Positions 15,104-24,943 of a stretch of 64,000 nucleotides of DNA are shown here, one piece after another. Made by a program: the position numbers and the translations under genes. The notes beneath the pieces are model-generated. The model had not been told where the DNA came from. It made no database searches and saw only the letters and a list, made by a program, of their open reading frames with translations. This DNA comes from Halobacillus massiliensis (lineage in GTDB: Bacteria > Bacillota > Bacilli > Bacillales > Halobacillaceae), in assembly GCF_900166625.1 (NCBI RefSeq), contig NZ_LT800499.1, positions 1,095,558 through 1,159,557 of the forward strand. The letters run 5' to 3'. Each line of letters starts with the position of its first letter. Positions within the stretch are counted from its first letter, which is position 1.

Positions 15104-18100
15104 ATGAGTGAAGTCACAAATATTCCACAGCCTAAAACCTTTGGTCCACTTGGCAATGTACCTTTAATTGATAAAGATAAACCGATATTATCACTGATTA
15201 AGCTTGCGGAAGAACAGGGGGAAATTTTCAAACTGCAAACTACCGGCGATCCAGCGACAATTGTTTCTGGACATCGCCTTGTAGAGGAAGTTTGTGATGA
15301 ATCCCGCTTTAATAAGAGCATTCAAGGACCTTTAGAAAAAGTGAGGGCATTCGGTGGGGACGGTTTATTCACGAGCTGGACACACGAGAAAAATTGGAAA
15401 AAAGCCCATAATATTTTGATGCCTACATTCAGTCAGAGGGCGATGAAGGATTATCATGAAAAGATGGTTGATATTGCCGTACAGCTTGTACAGAAGTGGG
15501 AGCGGCTGAATCCTAATGAAACCATTGATGTACCGCAGGATATGACCCGGCTTACTCTTGATACCATTGGATTATGCGGATTCAATTATCGATTTAACAG
15601 TTATTATAGAGAAGTGCCGCATCCTTTCATTACCAGCATGGTGCGCGCTCTTGATGAAGCGATGCATCAAAACAATCGATTGGAATTGCAGGATAAACTT
15701 ATGATCCGCTCGAAGCGGCAGTTTAATCATGATATTCAAGTGATGAACAGCTTAGTCGACCGCATTATTGCAGAGCGCAAGGAAGGGAGAAACGAGCAGG
15801 AAAATGACCTGCTTTCACGTATGCTGAATGTGAAAGACCCTGAAACCGGTGAAAATCTCGATGATGAAAACATTCGCTTTCAAATTATTACTTTTCTCAT
15901 TGCCGGTCATGAAACAACAAGCGGCCTGCTTTCCTTTGCTTTATACTATTTAATAAAAAATCCTGAAAAATTACAGAAGGCTTATGAAGAAGTGGATGAA
16001 GTATTAACAGGACCTGTACCTACTTATAAGCAGGTTACGAAGCTTAAGTATGTACGAATGATTTTAAATGAAGCGCTTCGTTTATGGCCGACAGCTCCTG
16101 CTTTTAGTCTTTATGCCAATGAAGATACGGTAATCGGCGGGAAGTATCCTATTAATGCAAACGAAAGAGTGACGGTTCTCATCCCACAGCTGCACCGCGA
16201 TAAGGAAGCATGGGGAGAAGATGCGGAAGAGTTTCGTCCTGAACGATTTGAAGATCAGGAAAAAGTACCTCACCATGCGTATAAGCCGTTTGGAAATGGA
16301 CAGCGGGCCTGTATCGGCATGCAGTTTGCTTTACATGAAGCGACGCTTGTCTTAGGTATGCTCCTTCAGCACTTTGAGTTTATTGACCACAAACAATATG
16401 AACTGGACATTAAACAGACCTTAACCTTAAAGCCGGGAGACTTTACGATTCAAGTGAAGCCGCGGAAGAAAACAAACTTCGTCCCAGTAGAACATAAGCA
16501 GGAAGACGATTATCCTGAGAAAAAGGAACAAGAAGAGCAGGCTCCGTCGATAATTGGTTTGGATGACCGTCCTTTACTTGTGCTTTACGGTTCAGATACC
16601 GGCACCGCAGAAGGAGTGGCACGTGAGCTTGCGGATCAGGCTTCTCTTCGCGGGGTGCGAACAGAAGCTGCCGCTTTAAATGACCGAATTGGATCACTAC
16701 CAAAAGAAGGAGCGGTTCTAATCGTCACTTCTTCTTATAATGGACAGCCGCCAAGTAATGCCGGCCAGTTTGTTCAGTGGCTGAAAGAGCTCAAAGCTGA
16801 GGAGCTTGATGGTGTGCAATATGCTGTATTTGGCTGTGGTGATCACAACTGGGCAAGCACCTACCAGGATGTCCCGAGATTAATAGATGAAATGCTTGCT
16901 CAAAGTGGGGCCCATCGGTTTTCAAATCGCGGGGAAGGCGATGTGAGCGGAGATTTTGAAGAAGACCTGGATCAGTGGAAACAGCAGATGTGGTCAGACG
17001 CTGTTGAGACCTTTGGCCTGCAGGTGAATGAAAATGCAGCTAAAGAACAGAGCGCTTTAAGTCTTGAATTCGTAAAAGGCATCGGAGGATCTCCTCTCGC
17101 CCGCACGTATGAAGCTGTTTCAGCAGAGGTTTCCAAAAATACAGAACTCCAGTCAACTGAAAGCGGAAGAAGCACGAGGCATGTTGAGATCGCACTTCCA
17201 GAAGGGGTAACTTACCAGGAGGGAGACCATCTGGGAATACTGCCTGGCAATAATAAAGAGAACGTCTATCGTGTTCTAACACGATTTAAGTTAAATGACA
17301 ACGACCAGGTTATGCTAACAGCAAGCGGCATCAGTGCCCCACATCTGCCATTGGACCAGCCGGTCAGCTTGAAAGACCTTCTGACCTACAGTGTAGAATT
17401 GCAGAATGCGGCAACACGTGCTCAAATTCGGGAGCTGGCGGCTTATACTGTCTGTCCTCCTCATAAAATCGAACTTGAAGCTTTGCTGGAAGAAGGGGTT
17501 TACCAGAAGAGTGTATTAAGGACACGTATTTCCATGCTGGATTTACTGGAAAAGTATGAGGCTTGTGAAATGCCGTTTGAGAAGTTTATCGAATTACTGC
17601 CTTCGCTAAAACCGAGGTATTATTCTATTTCCAGTTCACCGAGCATGAGCCCTCATACGGCAAGTGTAACAGCAGCTGTCGTTCATGGACCTGCCTGGAG
17701 CGGTAAGGGACATTACTCAGGAGTTGCCTCTAATTACCTGGCCGAATGTCAGCCGGGAGAAGATGTGATGATGTTTATCCGTACACCTGAATCCAATTTT
17801 CAACCTCCTGAAGACCCAGCGACACCTATGATAATGGTAGGACCGGGTACAGGTGTAGCTCCATTTCGTGGATTTCTTCAAAGACGATCTGTGATGCAGC
17901 AGAAAGGGAAGGAATTGGGTGAAGCTCATCTCTACTTTGGCTGTCGAAATGAGCTGGACTTTATCTATAAGGAAGAGTTCCAGAAATATGAAGAAGAAGG
18001 GATTGTCAACCTTCATACGGCTTTTTCACGCAAAGAAGAGTCACCAAAAACTTACGTGCAGCACTTAATGAAAAAAGAAGCTGAGATGCTCATCTCGATT

Positions 18101-18283
18101 CTTGAGCAGGGCGGCCGCCTCTATGTTTGCGGAGATGGAAGCCAAATGGCTCCTGATGTAGAAGCTTCCTTGAAGAATGCTTATGCTGATATTCATGAAA
18201 CAGACGCAACAACAGCGGACGAATGGCTGAATCAGCTGCAAAAAGACGGTCGATATGCGAAAGATGTATGGGCTGGAATTTAA
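15104..18283 (+). CDS. CYP102-family self-sufficient cytochrome P450 / NADPH reductase (P450 BM3-like)
   Basis: A 1059-residue natural fusion. Residues 1-460 are the P450: AGHETTS in helix [12 protein letters not shown] (ExxR) and the heme loop [11 protein letters not shown] with ligand Cys403. Residues about 490-640 are the FMN flavodoxin-like domain ([13 protein letters not shown]). The rest is the FAD/NADPH reductase ([32 protein letters not shown], final DVWAG). It hydroxylates long-chain fatty acids near the omega end using NADPH. Very close to P450 BM3, with the active-site Phe (BM3 F87) kept at residue 89, but residues aligned with BM3 Arg47 and Tyr51 are Asp49 and Ile53, so substrate carboxylate anchoring must differ. 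ATG at 15104 follows GAAAGGGATG. Confidence 0.95.
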   Translation: MSEVTNIPQPKTFGPLGNVPLIDKDKPILSLIKLAEEQGEIFKLQTTGDPATIVSGHRLVEEVCDESRFNKSIQGPLEKVRAFGGDGLFTSWTHEKNWKKAHNILMPTFSQRAMKDYHEKMVDIAVQLVQKWERLNPNETIDVPQDMTRLTLDTIGLCGFNYRFNSYYREVPHPFITSMVRALDEAMHQNNRLELQDKLMIRSKRQFNHDIQVMNSLVDRIIAERKEGRNEQENDLLSRMLNVKDPETGENLDDENIRFQIITFLIAGHETTSGLLSFALYYLIKNPEKLQKAYEEVDEVLTGPVPTYKQVTKLKYVRMILNEALRLWPTAPAFSLYANEDTVIGGKYPINANERVTVLIPQLHRDKEAWGEDAEEFRPERFEDQEKVPHHAYKPFGNGQRACIGMQFALHEATLVLGMLLQHFEFIDHKQYELDIKQTLTLKPGDFTIQVKPRKKTNFVPVEHKQEDDYPEKKEQEEQAPSIIGLDDRPLLVLYGSDTGTAEGVARELADQASLRGVRTEAAALNDRIGSLPKEGAVLIVTSSYNGQPPSNAGQFVQWLKELKAEELDGVQYAVFGCGDHNWASTYQDVPRLIDEMLAQSGAHRFSNRGEGDVSGDFEEDLDQWKQQMWSDAVETFGLQVNENAAKEQSALSLEFVKGIGGSPLARTYEAVSAEVSKNTELQSTESGRSTRHVEIALPEGVTYQEGDHLGILPGNNKENVYRVLTRFKLNDNDQVMLTASGISAPHLPLDQPVSLKDLLTYSVELQNAATRAQIRELAAYTVCPPHKIELEALLEEGVYQKSVLRTRISMLDLLEKYEACEMPFEKFIELLPSLKPRYYSISSSPSMSPHTASVTAAVVHGPAWSGKGHYSGVASNYLAECQPGEDVMMFIRTPESNFQPPEDPATPMIMVGPGTGVAPFRGFLQRRSVMQQKGKELGEAHLYFGCRNELDFIYKEEFQKYEEEGIVNLHTAFSRKEESPKTYVQHLMKKEAEMLISILEQGGRLYVCGDGSQMAPDVEASLKNAYADIHETDATTADEWLNQLQKDGRYAKDVWAGI

Positions 18284-18288
18284 AAAAA

Positions 18289-18331
18289 TAAAAAGTGCGA
18301 TTTCTCCTTAAGTGGAGGATCGCATTTTTTA
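18289..18331 (+). terminator. Intrinsic terminator after CYP102
   Basis: AAAGTGCGATTTCTCC and GGAGGATCGCATTTTTT form an imperfect stem followed by T. Confidence 0.75.
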
Positions 18332-18381
18332 CTTTCTCGTACTCACAATAAATATACTACAAAAAAAAAGCATGCTCGATG

Positions 18382-18396
18382 TGCCCCGGCCGGGCA
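18382..18396. promoter_or_regulatory. GC-rich palindrome upstream of glutathione peroxidase
   Basis: TGCCCCGGCCGGGCA stands out in AT-rich DNA, about 60 bp before the start codon. It may be an operator; no known box is recognised. Confidence 0.3.
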
Positions 18397-18453
18397 TTAA
18401 AATTCTATTCCTCAGGGTATCTGTATTAATATGAGGAAAAGGAGGAATGGAAA

Positions 18454-18927
18454 ATGTCAGTGTTCGATTACAAAGTAAAGAAAAGTAATGGAGAGGATTT
18501 CCCGCTTTCTACTTATCAAGGAGACGTCCTTCTCATCGTAAACACCGCATCCAAGTGCGGATTTGCTAATCAATTCGAAGGTCTCGAAGAATTGCACCAA
18601 AAGTATAATGATGACGGCTTGCGTGTGCTTGGTTTTCCAAGCAACCAATTTATGAATCAGGAGCCGGTCTCTGATGATGAAATGGAACAGGCGTGTAAAG
18701 TGAATTTCGGCGTAACTTTCCCGCTTTTTAAGAAAATTAATGTGAAAGGAAAAGACGCCGATCCCCTATTTAAGCATTTAAAAGAACAGCAAAAAGGTTT
18801 TTTAAATGAAGAAATTAAGTGGAACTTTACTAAGTTTCTCGTCGATCGTGAAGGAAATGTCGTAAACCGCTACGCTCCAAAGGACAAGCCTAAAGAAATC
18901 GAGGATGATATTCAAAACCTTCTGTAA
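18454..18927 (+). CDS. Glutathione peroxidase-family thiol peroxidase (BsaA-like)
   Basis: A 157-residue thioredoxin-fold peroxidase reducing hydroperoxides. The catalytic tetrad is visible: peroxidatic Cys in NTASKCGF, Gln in FPSNQF, Trp and Asn in KWNFTKFLVD. It has Cys rather than selenocysteine, as in other Bacillales, and probably uses thioredoxin or bacillithiol. ATG at 18454 follows AAAGGAGGAATGGAAA. Single gene with its own terminator. Confidence 0.92.
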   Translation: MSVFDYKVKKSNGEDFPLSTYQGDVLLIVNTASKCGFANQFEGLEELHQKYNDDGLRVLGFPSNQFMNQEPVSDDEMEQACKVNFGVTFPLFKKINVKGKDADPLFKHLKEQQKGFLNEEIKWNFTKFLVDREGNVVNRYAPKDKPKEIEDDIQNLL

Positions 18928-18975
18928 GCATTCAGATGTTCATGATCCGGGAAGCCATACCATCCATAGAATTTT

Positions 18976-19008
18976 GCCAGCTGATCATTTGAATCAGCTG
19001 GCTTTTTT
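18976..19008 (+). terminator. Intrinsic terminator after the peroxidase gene
   Basis: GCCAGCTGAT and ATCAGCTGGC arms, then six T. Confidence 0.85.
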
Positions 19009-19038
19009 AAATAATTTTATATGCATCCGTTTACAAAT

Positions 19039-19064
19039 GTTTACAGGATTCCCTGGAGAGGTAA
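19039..19064 (+). promoter_or_regulatory. Possible SigB-type promoter for ydaD-ydaE
   Basis: GTTTAC (19039-19044), 14-bp spacer, AGGTAA (19059-19064). It partly matches GTTTAA-N12/14-GGGWAT. The B. subtilis ydaD-ydaE genes belong to the SigB regulon, which motivated the search; the -10 match is weak. Confidence 0.35.
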
Positions 19065-19110
19065 TTCCCTTACATACACAAAAAATGATTCAAGACAAAG
19101 GAGAATGAAA

Positions 19111-19980
19111 ATGGATATTCATAAGCGACAGCTCGGCGGGCAGCCGAAACAGACACAATCGAAGCAGCCGGGAATTGAATCGGAGATGGATCCGCTTCCC
19201 GTCCAGCCGCTTGATTATAAAGGAGCAGAAAAGCTGAAAGGTCAAGTAGCCCTGATTACAGGTGGAGACAGCGGGATCGGACGTGCAGTGGCTATTGCTT
19301 ATGCAAAAGAAGGAGCTCACATAGCGATAAACTTTGTCGACGGTGAAGAGAGTGATGCTGAGCAGACGAAGGAATGGATCGAACAGGAAGGTGTTGAATG
19401 TCTGTTTGTGCCTGGAGATATTACTGAAGAAGAGACATGTAAACAGTTAATCGAGAAAACAGTCGATCACTTTGGAAAGCTTGATATCCTCGTTAATAAT
19501 TCTGCCGTGCAATATCCGACGGAGGATCTTCAGGATATCTCTTATGAACAGTGGGATAAGACGTTTAAAACAAATATTTACTCTATTTTTCATTTAACAA
19601 AATTCGCGCTTCCGCATTTAAAAGAGGGTAATTCAATTATCAATACAACTTCTGTAAACCCTTATAAAGGGAACCCTATGTTAATTGACTATACGGCGAC
19701 TAAAGGAGCGATCGTCGGTTTTACCCGCAGCATGGCAGCTAGTCTTGTTGAAAAAGGCATCCGTGTCAATATGGTAGCGCCAGGACCAATCTGGACACCA
19801 CTCATTCCATCCACATTTGATGAAGAAAAAGTCGGCGAATTCGGAACAGATACACCAATGAACCGACCAGGCCAGCCTTCCGAATTGGTAGGTCCATATG
19901 TTCTCTTAGCTTCAAAAGAAGGTTCCTACATGACCGGCCAGTGCATTCATGTAAACGGCGGCCAAATTATGACATCTTAA
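19111..19980 (+). CDS. ydaD: Short-chain dehydrogenase/reductase, general stress protein 39-like (YdaD)
   Basis: A 289-residue SDR: cofactor motif TGGDSGIGRAVA (residues about 51-62), NNSAVQ, catalytic Ser in NTTSVN, YTATK (Tyr and Lys), and IRVNMVAPGPIWTPL. The N-terminal extension DIHKRQLGGQPKQTQSKQPG, up to LPVQP, is typical of the GSP39 group. Likely substrate is a small aldehyde or alcohol. ATG at 19111 is 7 bp after AAAGGAG; the ATG at 19105 is too close. The next gene is ydaE-like, as in B. subtilis. Confidence 0.88.
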   Translation: MDIHKRQLGGQPKQTQSKQPGIESEMDPLPVQPLDYKGAEKLKGQVALITGGDSGIGRAVAIAYAKEGAHIAINFVDGEESDAEQTKEWIEQEGVECLFVPGDITEEETCKQLIEKTVDHFGKLDILVNNSAVQYPTEDLQDISYEQWDKTFKTNIYSIFHLTKFALPHLKEGNSIINTTSVNPYKGNPMLIDYTATKGAIVGFTRSMAASLVEKGIRVNMVAPGPIWTPLIPSTFDEEKVGEFGTDTPMNRPGQPSELVGPYVLLASKEGSYMTGQCIHVNGGQIMTS

Positions 19981-20526
<546 letters not shown>

Positions 20527-20530
20527 AGAA

Positions 20531-20568
20531 AAGAAAGCAGAGCCTGTGAGGTTCTGCTTTCTTTTTTT
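20531..20568. terminator. Bidirectional terminator between ydaE and the ZIP gene
   Basis: AGAAAGCAGAGCC and GGTTCTGCTTTCT arms with A- and T-rich flanks, between convergent genes. Confidence 0.8.
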
Positions 20569-20571
20569 AAA

Positions 20572-21303
20572 TTAACGAAACCAATCAACAAGTGCAATCA
20601 TGCAAAGCAGACCGCCTAAGAAAGAAAAAGTCGCTGCACGTTCATAGCCGTGACCATGGGTTTCAGGGATCAGTTCTTTATAAACAATAAACAGCATCGC
20701 CCCTGCGGCAAAAGCCAGCCCATAAGGAACGAGAAATAAGGCTGTGCTGATTAAATAGTAGCCGAGAAGGCTTGAAAGCAGTTCGATTACTCCGGTAAAA
20801 ACCGCTAATGAAACTGCCGTAAGCTTGTTTACCTTTTGATTAACAAGGAACAGCGCGACAAGAAAACCTTCTGGAGCGTTTTGAAGTCCCATCGATAACG
20901 CGACAACAAGGCCGAGGTTTTCTACTTCACTGCCAAGGCTTGCCCCGACAGAAAGCCCTTCAGGAATATTGTGCAGCGTCATCGCTGCAACGAGCATAAA
21001 GGATTGATGAGGCAGTATTTTACCCGCCTGTCCATGATCGAGATCCTGGTGAGGAATGACATACTCCAGTACATTGAGCAGAAAAGCTCCTAATAAAACA
21101 CCAAAAGCTAATACATATATATTTGTTAATTTCAACGAAGTCGGGATCAAACCGTAAGCGGCTGCTGAAACCATAATTCCTGCAGTAAAAGCAAGAATCA
21201 TATCCATCTGTCTGTGGGAAATACGGCGGATGAGCAGAACAGGACAGGCGCCGATGCCTGTTGCAAGAGCACATAATGCCATTGTTAATATTTCTATTTC
21301 CAT
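20572..21303 (-). CDS. ZIP-family divalent metal transporter
   Basis: A 243-residue protein with eight hydrophobic helices. The binuclear metal centre motifs are HNIPEGLSVG in helix 4 and QNAPEGFLVA in helix 5; GAMLFIVYKELIPETH near the end is also typical. It resembles the GufA/ZupT group that moves Zn2+ and other divalent cations. In helix 5 the usual His is Gln, as in many ZupT/GufA proteins. The ATG at 21303 follows GGGGGAAG; a longer in-frame start lacks a ribosome site. Confidence 0.88.
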   Translation of the reverse strand: MEIEILTMALCALATGIGACPVLLIRRISHRQMDMILAFTAGIMVSAAAYGLIPTSLKLTNIYVLAFGVLLGAFLLNVLEYVIPHQDLDHGQAGKILPHQSFMLVAAMTLHNIPEGLSVGASLGSEVENLGLVVALSMGLQNAPEGFLVALFLVNQKVNKLTAVSLAVFTGVIELLSSLLGYYLISTALFLVPYGLAFAAGAMLFIVYKELIPETHGHGYERAATFSFLGGLLCMIALVDWFR

Positions 21304-21461
21304 TAGCTTCCCCCGTCCAGTCACAGCTTTTTACACTATATGCTTCTTTCTTAAGTAAAAGAAGCACTTGTCTTAAATATTAGGGCAGCTATCCTCCTCA
21401 TTTAGTCCAAGCACACATTTCTAAAATTAATAAGATAACAGTAATTGGGGAAAAGGAGGAA

Positions 21462-21869
21462 ATGGCAATCGTGGAAAAAAACAATGAGCAATTTCATGAC
21501 GAGGAAGTAATAGCGGAGGAAGAACCCTTACTAGAAGAGGAAGAGCTAAGTGAAACTCTAATGGATGCGTTAAATTTTTTGCTCCCTTTAATGGACGATT
21601 CAGCAGAGTCTAAAGAACATGAAGGGGCTGATGATCGTTCATGTGCACCTAAATGCTGTTTTGGCGGAATCAGTTCAGAAGCAATCAGACCTTGCCTGCT
21701 TCATTATACCTATCTATGGCTTAGAAATGAGGAGCAGTTCTGGTTTTATCCTACACTTTTAGATGAAAAATCCTTGGCAGGATACCGCTGGGGTGGTTCC
21801 AGCTGGGAATATTATGGAGTAAGTCTGCAGCAAATTCAGTCGTTTACTTGCGTAGAAGAGGAAGAATAG
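21462..21869 (+). CDS. Unrecognised protein with acidic N-terminus and Cys-rich centre
   Basis: A 135-residue protein: residues 1-55 are strongly acidic (VIAEEEPLLEEEELSETL), then CAPKCCFGG, then an aromatic C-terminal half (HYTYLWLRNEEQFWFYP, GYRWGGSSWEYYGV, QSFTC). I do not recognise the family. The Cys cluster and aromatic segments would suit a spore or surface protein, but nothing proves it. AAGGAGG is only 2 bp from ATG 21462, so GTG 21471 is an alternative start. A terminator follows. Confidence 0.65.
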   Translation: MAIVEKNNEQFHDEEVIAEEEPLLEEEELSETLMDALNFLLPLMDDSAESKEHEGADDRSCAPKCCFGGISSEAIRPCLLHYTYLWLRNEEQFWFYPTLLDEKSLAGYRWGGSSWEYYGVSLQQIQSFTCVEEEE

Positions 21870-21871
21870 TG

Positions 21872-21908
21872 TAATGGAAGCTTTTTATAAGCTTCCATTA
21901 TTTTTTTG
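21872..21908 (+). terminator. Intrinsic terminator
   Basis: TAATGGAAGC and GCTTCCATTA arms, then seven T. Confidence 0.88.
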
Positions 21909-22096
21909 TTTTCGCGAGCGGAATTGAATCAATAAAGTAGCTGCATGGACGTGCATTCTCTTCTCCATGAAAGTGGAGCTCATGCCGGATGAAGAAGATG
22001 TGAGAAACTGCGGTTCGTTTTCCCACAGTTATGTATTTTAGAAGAATTTTTGAATGAAGGAGAGCTTTAAGTGAAAACTACTGAAGAGGTGATTTT

Positions 22097-22306
22097 ATGA
22101 GTAAAGAACAAAAGAAGACATTTAAAATGCCCATTGAAGCTGATGCTAAAGGTGAAATCGGCATGCAGAATTCCGTGAAGTCCGGCCAGCTCTTTGACGT
22201 GGAAGAAGAGCTTTCTGGAGATTCTGTAAATGAACATAATCAGCTGGAAGCATTTAATGAAGATCAGGCCGAAAAGGAAATCGGTCAAATTAATAATAAT
22301 TCCTAA
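22097..22306 (+). CDS. Small hydrophilic acidic protein, unknown function
   Basis: A 69-residue protein without hydrophobic segments, rich in Glu, Asn and Gln (EEELSGDSVNEHNQLEAFNED). It looks disordered, like many small Bacillaceae stress or spore proteins. GAGGTGAT precedes ATG 22097 by about 6 bp. No family recognised. Confidence 0.6.
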   Translation: MSKEQKKTFKMPIEADAKGEIGMQNSVKSGQLFDVEEELSGDSVNEHNQLEAFNEDQAEKEIGQINNNS

Positions 22307-22434
22307 CTTAATAGAGCACGGATTTCACTGGGATTACGAGGAAAATGAATAATTTTGGTCGTTAAGCTTACACTAATAATGCCTTTTTACAATAAAGGGC
22401 ATGGAAAACAATTAAGGAAAAGGGTAAATTGTTT

Positions 22435-22665
22435 ATGAGCCAGCCTAATTTTATGTACGTCATTGGGATCGTATCCTACATTTCCTGGGTTTTGCACTTG
22501 ATGTTTAACCCCAGTCCTTATGAAGCCGCCGTCTTAAACGAAGGCTGGCTGTATCTTATTATCGCCGTTCCCGTCTATTTTATGTGTGTGTTTTTCTATG
22601 GATGGATGGAAAATAAGGGCTCAGAAAGTGCCGATATTATTTCTGATCAGGACCCGGTAAACTAA
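22435..22665 (+). CDS. Small two-helix membrane protein, unknown function
   Basis: A 76-residue protein with two hydrophobic helices (FMYVIGIVSYISWVLHLMF; WLYLIIAVPVYFMCVFFYGW) and a short acidic tail. ATG 22435 is used; an in-frame TTG at 22429 adds two residues. No family recognised. Confidence 0.6.
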   Translation: MSQPNFMYVIGIVSYISWVLHLMFNPSPYEAAVLNEGWLYLIIAVPVYFMCVFFYGWMENKGSESADIISDQDPVN

Positions 22666-22679
22666 ATAGCCATTTGTCT

Positions 22680-22710
22680 GTAAAAGCACGCTATCCGCGT
22701 GCTTTTACTC
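22680..22710 (+). terminator. Intrinsic terminator
   Basis: TAAAAGCACGC and GCGTGCTTTTA arms after the small membrane gene. Confidence 0.75.
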
Positions 22711-22764
22711 TTGAAGAATGACCCGATCTTTTTCTGATAGTGATAAAGACAAAAAAGGAAGGTA

Positions 22765-22797
22765 AGGACACGCTGTTAACGGTGTGTTCTTTTTTTG
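22765..22797 (+). terminator. Second hairpin with T run
   Basis: AGGACACGCTGTTAACGGTGTGTTCT, split as AGGACACGC / GGTGTGTTCT arms with wobble pairs, then seven T. It may be a remnant of a lost gene's terminator, since no gene ends just before it. Confidence 0.6.
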
Positions 22798-22860
22798 ATT
22801 TTTTGAAACGTCAGTCCGTTCAATACGTAGAAAAATGTAAAGGAAGAATTGGGGGATTTT

Positions 22861-23115
22861 ATGATTGGGATTCATGTGAAAGACAAGGATGATGCTATTT
22901 TAGTAACCTGGCAGCTCAGTAAAGTAGAGATTCCAAAATATGAGATTCTTGAAGTTTTGAACGATGACAGTTTTAGCGGTGAGGACGCGGCTGCTTATAG
23001 ATTAGGGTTTCCTTATGGAACTACGGAAAGAATTATAATTATAACGAAGAAAGAGAACTATGTACTTTTTACGAATGATACGAACTTGAAGAACAAAATT
23101 GAACGGATGATATAG
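22861..23115 (+). CDS. SunI/YnzG-like PH-domain protein (possible bacteriocin immunity type)
   Basis: An 84-residue protein. WQLSKVEIPKYEILEVLNDD, then YRLGFPYGTTERIIIITKK and NYVLFTNDT, fit the SunI/YnzG family; SunI protects B. subtilis against the glycocin sublancin. Unlike SunI it has no N-terminal membrane helix here, but the next gene (4 bp on) supplies two helices with a similar beta-rich domain. ATG 22861 follows a GGGGGA run. No toxin gene is nearby, so this may be an orphan immunity or housekeeping relative. Confidence 0.6.
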   Translation: MIGIHVKDKDDAILVTWQLSKVEIPKYEILEVLNDDSFSGEDAAAYRLGFPYGTTERIIIITKKENYVLFTNDTNLKNKIERMI

Positions 23116-23118
23116 GGG

Positions 23119-23550
23119 ATGGAAAGTAAGATAAATCCAAAATTTATTTCTTTTATAACTACATTTATCTTCATTGTTTTAGCGAATATATTATCTGATG
23201 AATTTGGATGGCTGATGACTATCTTATTGTTATTGCCGCTTCTCGTTTTACTATCAGCTATACAATCCACATTCTTAATAAATAGAGATTATCTCGTTCA
23301 CCAAACCTTCCTTTTTAAGTGGCCGATATTAAGAAGGACAGTGTATCCTGAACAGGTTCAATCCATTAAATTTGTTCGGATTGGCTGGGCCCAAAAAGCA
23401 GCGGTTATAAAAATGAAAAACTCGAGAAATATCAGGCTTGGCGTGCTCGCACGCACAGAAGGCTATGACCATTTAGTGAGATTCGGAGAGGGAAATAATA
23501 TAAACGTTATTAAAACAAAGGATTATTTAACATTAGAAAGAAGGAAGTAG
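23119..23550 (+). CDS. Membrane protein with two helices and a PH-like domain
   Basis: A 143-residue protein: two hydrophobic helices (residues about 9-30 and 33-52), then a beta-rich domain (YLVHQTFLFKWPILRRTVYPEQVQ begins it) like bacterial PH domains. It starts 4 bp after the SunI-like gene, so they are coupled. The ribosome site is weak (AGGGG adjacent to ATG), consistent with coupling. Exact family not recognised. Confidence 0.6.
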   Translation: MESKINPKFISFITTFIFIVLANILSDEFGWLMTILLLLPLLVLLSAIQSTFLINRDYLVHQTFLFKWPILRRTVYPEQVQSIKFVRIGWAQKAAVIKMKNSRNIRLGVLARTEGYDHLVRFGEGNNINVIKTKDYLTLERRK

Positions 23551-23683
23551 CTAAATGCTGTCGTATGGGAGATCGAGGAAATGTCCCTCTTTCGATCTAA
23601 ATTCAGAGAAAAAGAAAGCATGATTAGAGTTTTTTTTAGGAATATAATTGATTATTTCTTTCCTCTTCATTAGAATAAAGATA

Positions 23684-23697
23684 TGAAACTGATTTCA
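23684..23697 (+). promoter_or_regulatory. LacI operator O1 (autoregulatory site)
   Basis: TGAAACTGATTTCA inside a longer perfect palindrome (ATATGAAA CTGA TTTCATAT, 23681-23700), 20 bp before the LacI start. Same design as the four sites at 24744-24943. Confidence 0.75.
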
Positions 23698-23716
23698 TAT
23701 TATGGAGTGATGAAGT

Positions 23717-24709
23717 GTGCCAACGATTTCCGATGTCGCTAAACTGTCAGGGCTGTCTAAAGCTACAGTTTCGCGAGTAATCAACAACCATCCCTACATT
23801 TCTAAAGAAAAAAGAGAACGCGTAGAACAAGCAATGAAAGAGTTGGGATATGTGCCCAATCCTTATGCAAGAAGGCTCCGAGGCACACTGACAAGTACGA
23901 TTGGCGTGATCGTTCCGAGAATAGTCAATCCCTTTTTCTCATATTTAATTAATTCCATTGAGCAGTCGGCTTTTAAAAATAATTATCAAGTGCTTATGTT
24001 TCAAAGTAATGAAAACAAAGAAAAGGAACTATATTTTTTAAACCTTTTAAAGAATCGTCAAGTTGATGGTATCGTGATGGCGGCTATTGAAAACGATTGG
24101 GAAGTGATTGAGCCTTACACCCAATATGGTCCCATTGTGCTTTGTAATGAATATCTTAATAAAGCAAATGTTCCTACGGTCAGGCTTGATCAGGTAAAGG
24201 GAGCCTATATAGGAATAAGGCACCTAATTGAAAAGGGTCACACAAAGATCGCTTATTGTACAGGTGGTCTATTTGCCGAAGATGGAAAAGATAAAGATCG
24301 CAATAAAGGTTACCAGCAGGCGTTAGAGGAAGCGGGGCTTACTATTAACCCGAATTGGATTTTTATTAATAAACATACAATGGAAGATGGAAAAAGTGTC
24401 TTAAAGAAGATGATGGCCATGAGCGATAGACCTACAGCCATTTTCACTGGAAGTGACGAGATAGCTGCAGGAGTAATTATTGCCGCAAAGCAAAAAGGTG
24501 TCAGAGTACCTGAGGATGTAGCAGTCATTGGATTTGATGATCAGCCTGCCGCTGAAATGATTGATCCTAAACTGACAACGATACGCCAGCCGATTGAAGA
24601 GATGGGAGAGAAAGCGGTCGAGCAGTTAATTTTGCAGATGAACAATAATGGGGCAGCAGTTGAAATTATTGAATTACCAGTGGAATTACAAGTTAGAGAT
24701 TCAACATAA
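23717..24709 (+). CDS. LacI/GalR-family sugar repressor
   Basis: A 330-residue regulator. Residues 1-55 are the LacI HTH and hinge (TISDVAKLSGLSKATVSRVIN, PNPYARRLRG). Residues 60-330 are a periplasmic-binding-protein-like sensor domain (IGVIVPRIVNPFFS, VIGFDDQPAAEMIDPKLTTIRQP). GTG at 23717 follows GGAGTGATGA. It faces the same way as the ABC/GH13 operon it surely controls: its operator motif occurs once before itself and four times before the operon. The inducer is probably an alpha-glucoside. Confidence 0.92.
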   Translation: MPTISDVAKLSGLSKATVSRVINNHPYISKEKRERVEQAMKELGYVPNPYARRLRGTLTSTIGVIVPRIVNPFFSYLINSIEQSAFKNNYQVLMFQSNENKEKELYFLNLLKNRQVDGIVMAAIENDWEVIEPYTQYGPIVLCNEYLNKANVPTVRLDQVKGAYIGIRHLIEKGHTKIAYCTGGLFAEDGKDKDRNKGYQQALEEAGLTINPNWIFINKHTMEDGKSVLKKMMAMSDRPTAIFTGSDEIAAGVIIAAKQKGVRVPEDVAVIGFDDQPAAEMIDPKLTTIRQPIEEMGEKAVEQLILQMNNNGAAVEIIELPVELQVRDST

Positions 24710-24742
24710 TTTCGTAAAACAATCAGAAAAATTAAAAAACTA

Positions 24743-24771
24743 TTGAAACCGATATCATACCTGTGTATAAT
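24743..24771 (+). promoter_or_regulatory. Promoter of the sugar operon, overlapped by operator O2
   Basis: TTGAAA (24743-24748), 17-bp spacer, TATAAT (24766-24771). Operator O2, TGAAACCGATATCA (24744-24757), overlaps the -35 box. Confidence 0.8.
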
Positions 24772-24794
24772 ACAAAGTAATTAAACAGAAAGTG

Positions 24795-24943
24795 TGATAT
24801 CGGAACAAACGTAATATTTTTTTCGCCTTTTGTGAAACCGATATCACACGAAGTTAATTCACTCGTTAAGAAGTTATTAGTTCAGTTGAATGTAAGCACT
24901 ATTTTGGATTTTTATTTTTTGGTGTTTTGTGAAACCGATATCA
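24795..24943 (+). promoter_or_regulatory. Downstream LacI operators O3, O4 and O5 in the long leader
   Basis: O3 is TGATATCGGAACA (24795-24807, reverse orientation, imperfect). O4 is TGAAACCGATATCA (24833-24846) and O5 the same 14-mer (24930-24943), ending just before the AAAAGGAG ribosome site. Sites in the roughly 190-bp leader could work by roadblock or looping with O2. Confidence 0.75.

Noticed and set aside
18415-18420. GGGTAT before the glutathione peroxidase gene as a SigB -10 box
   Set aside because: No GTTT-type -35 box at the right distance.
23570-23620. Inverted repeat AGATCGA / TCGATCT as terminator after the PH-domain gene
   Set aside because: No T run after it and a long AT-rich loop; too weak to annotate.
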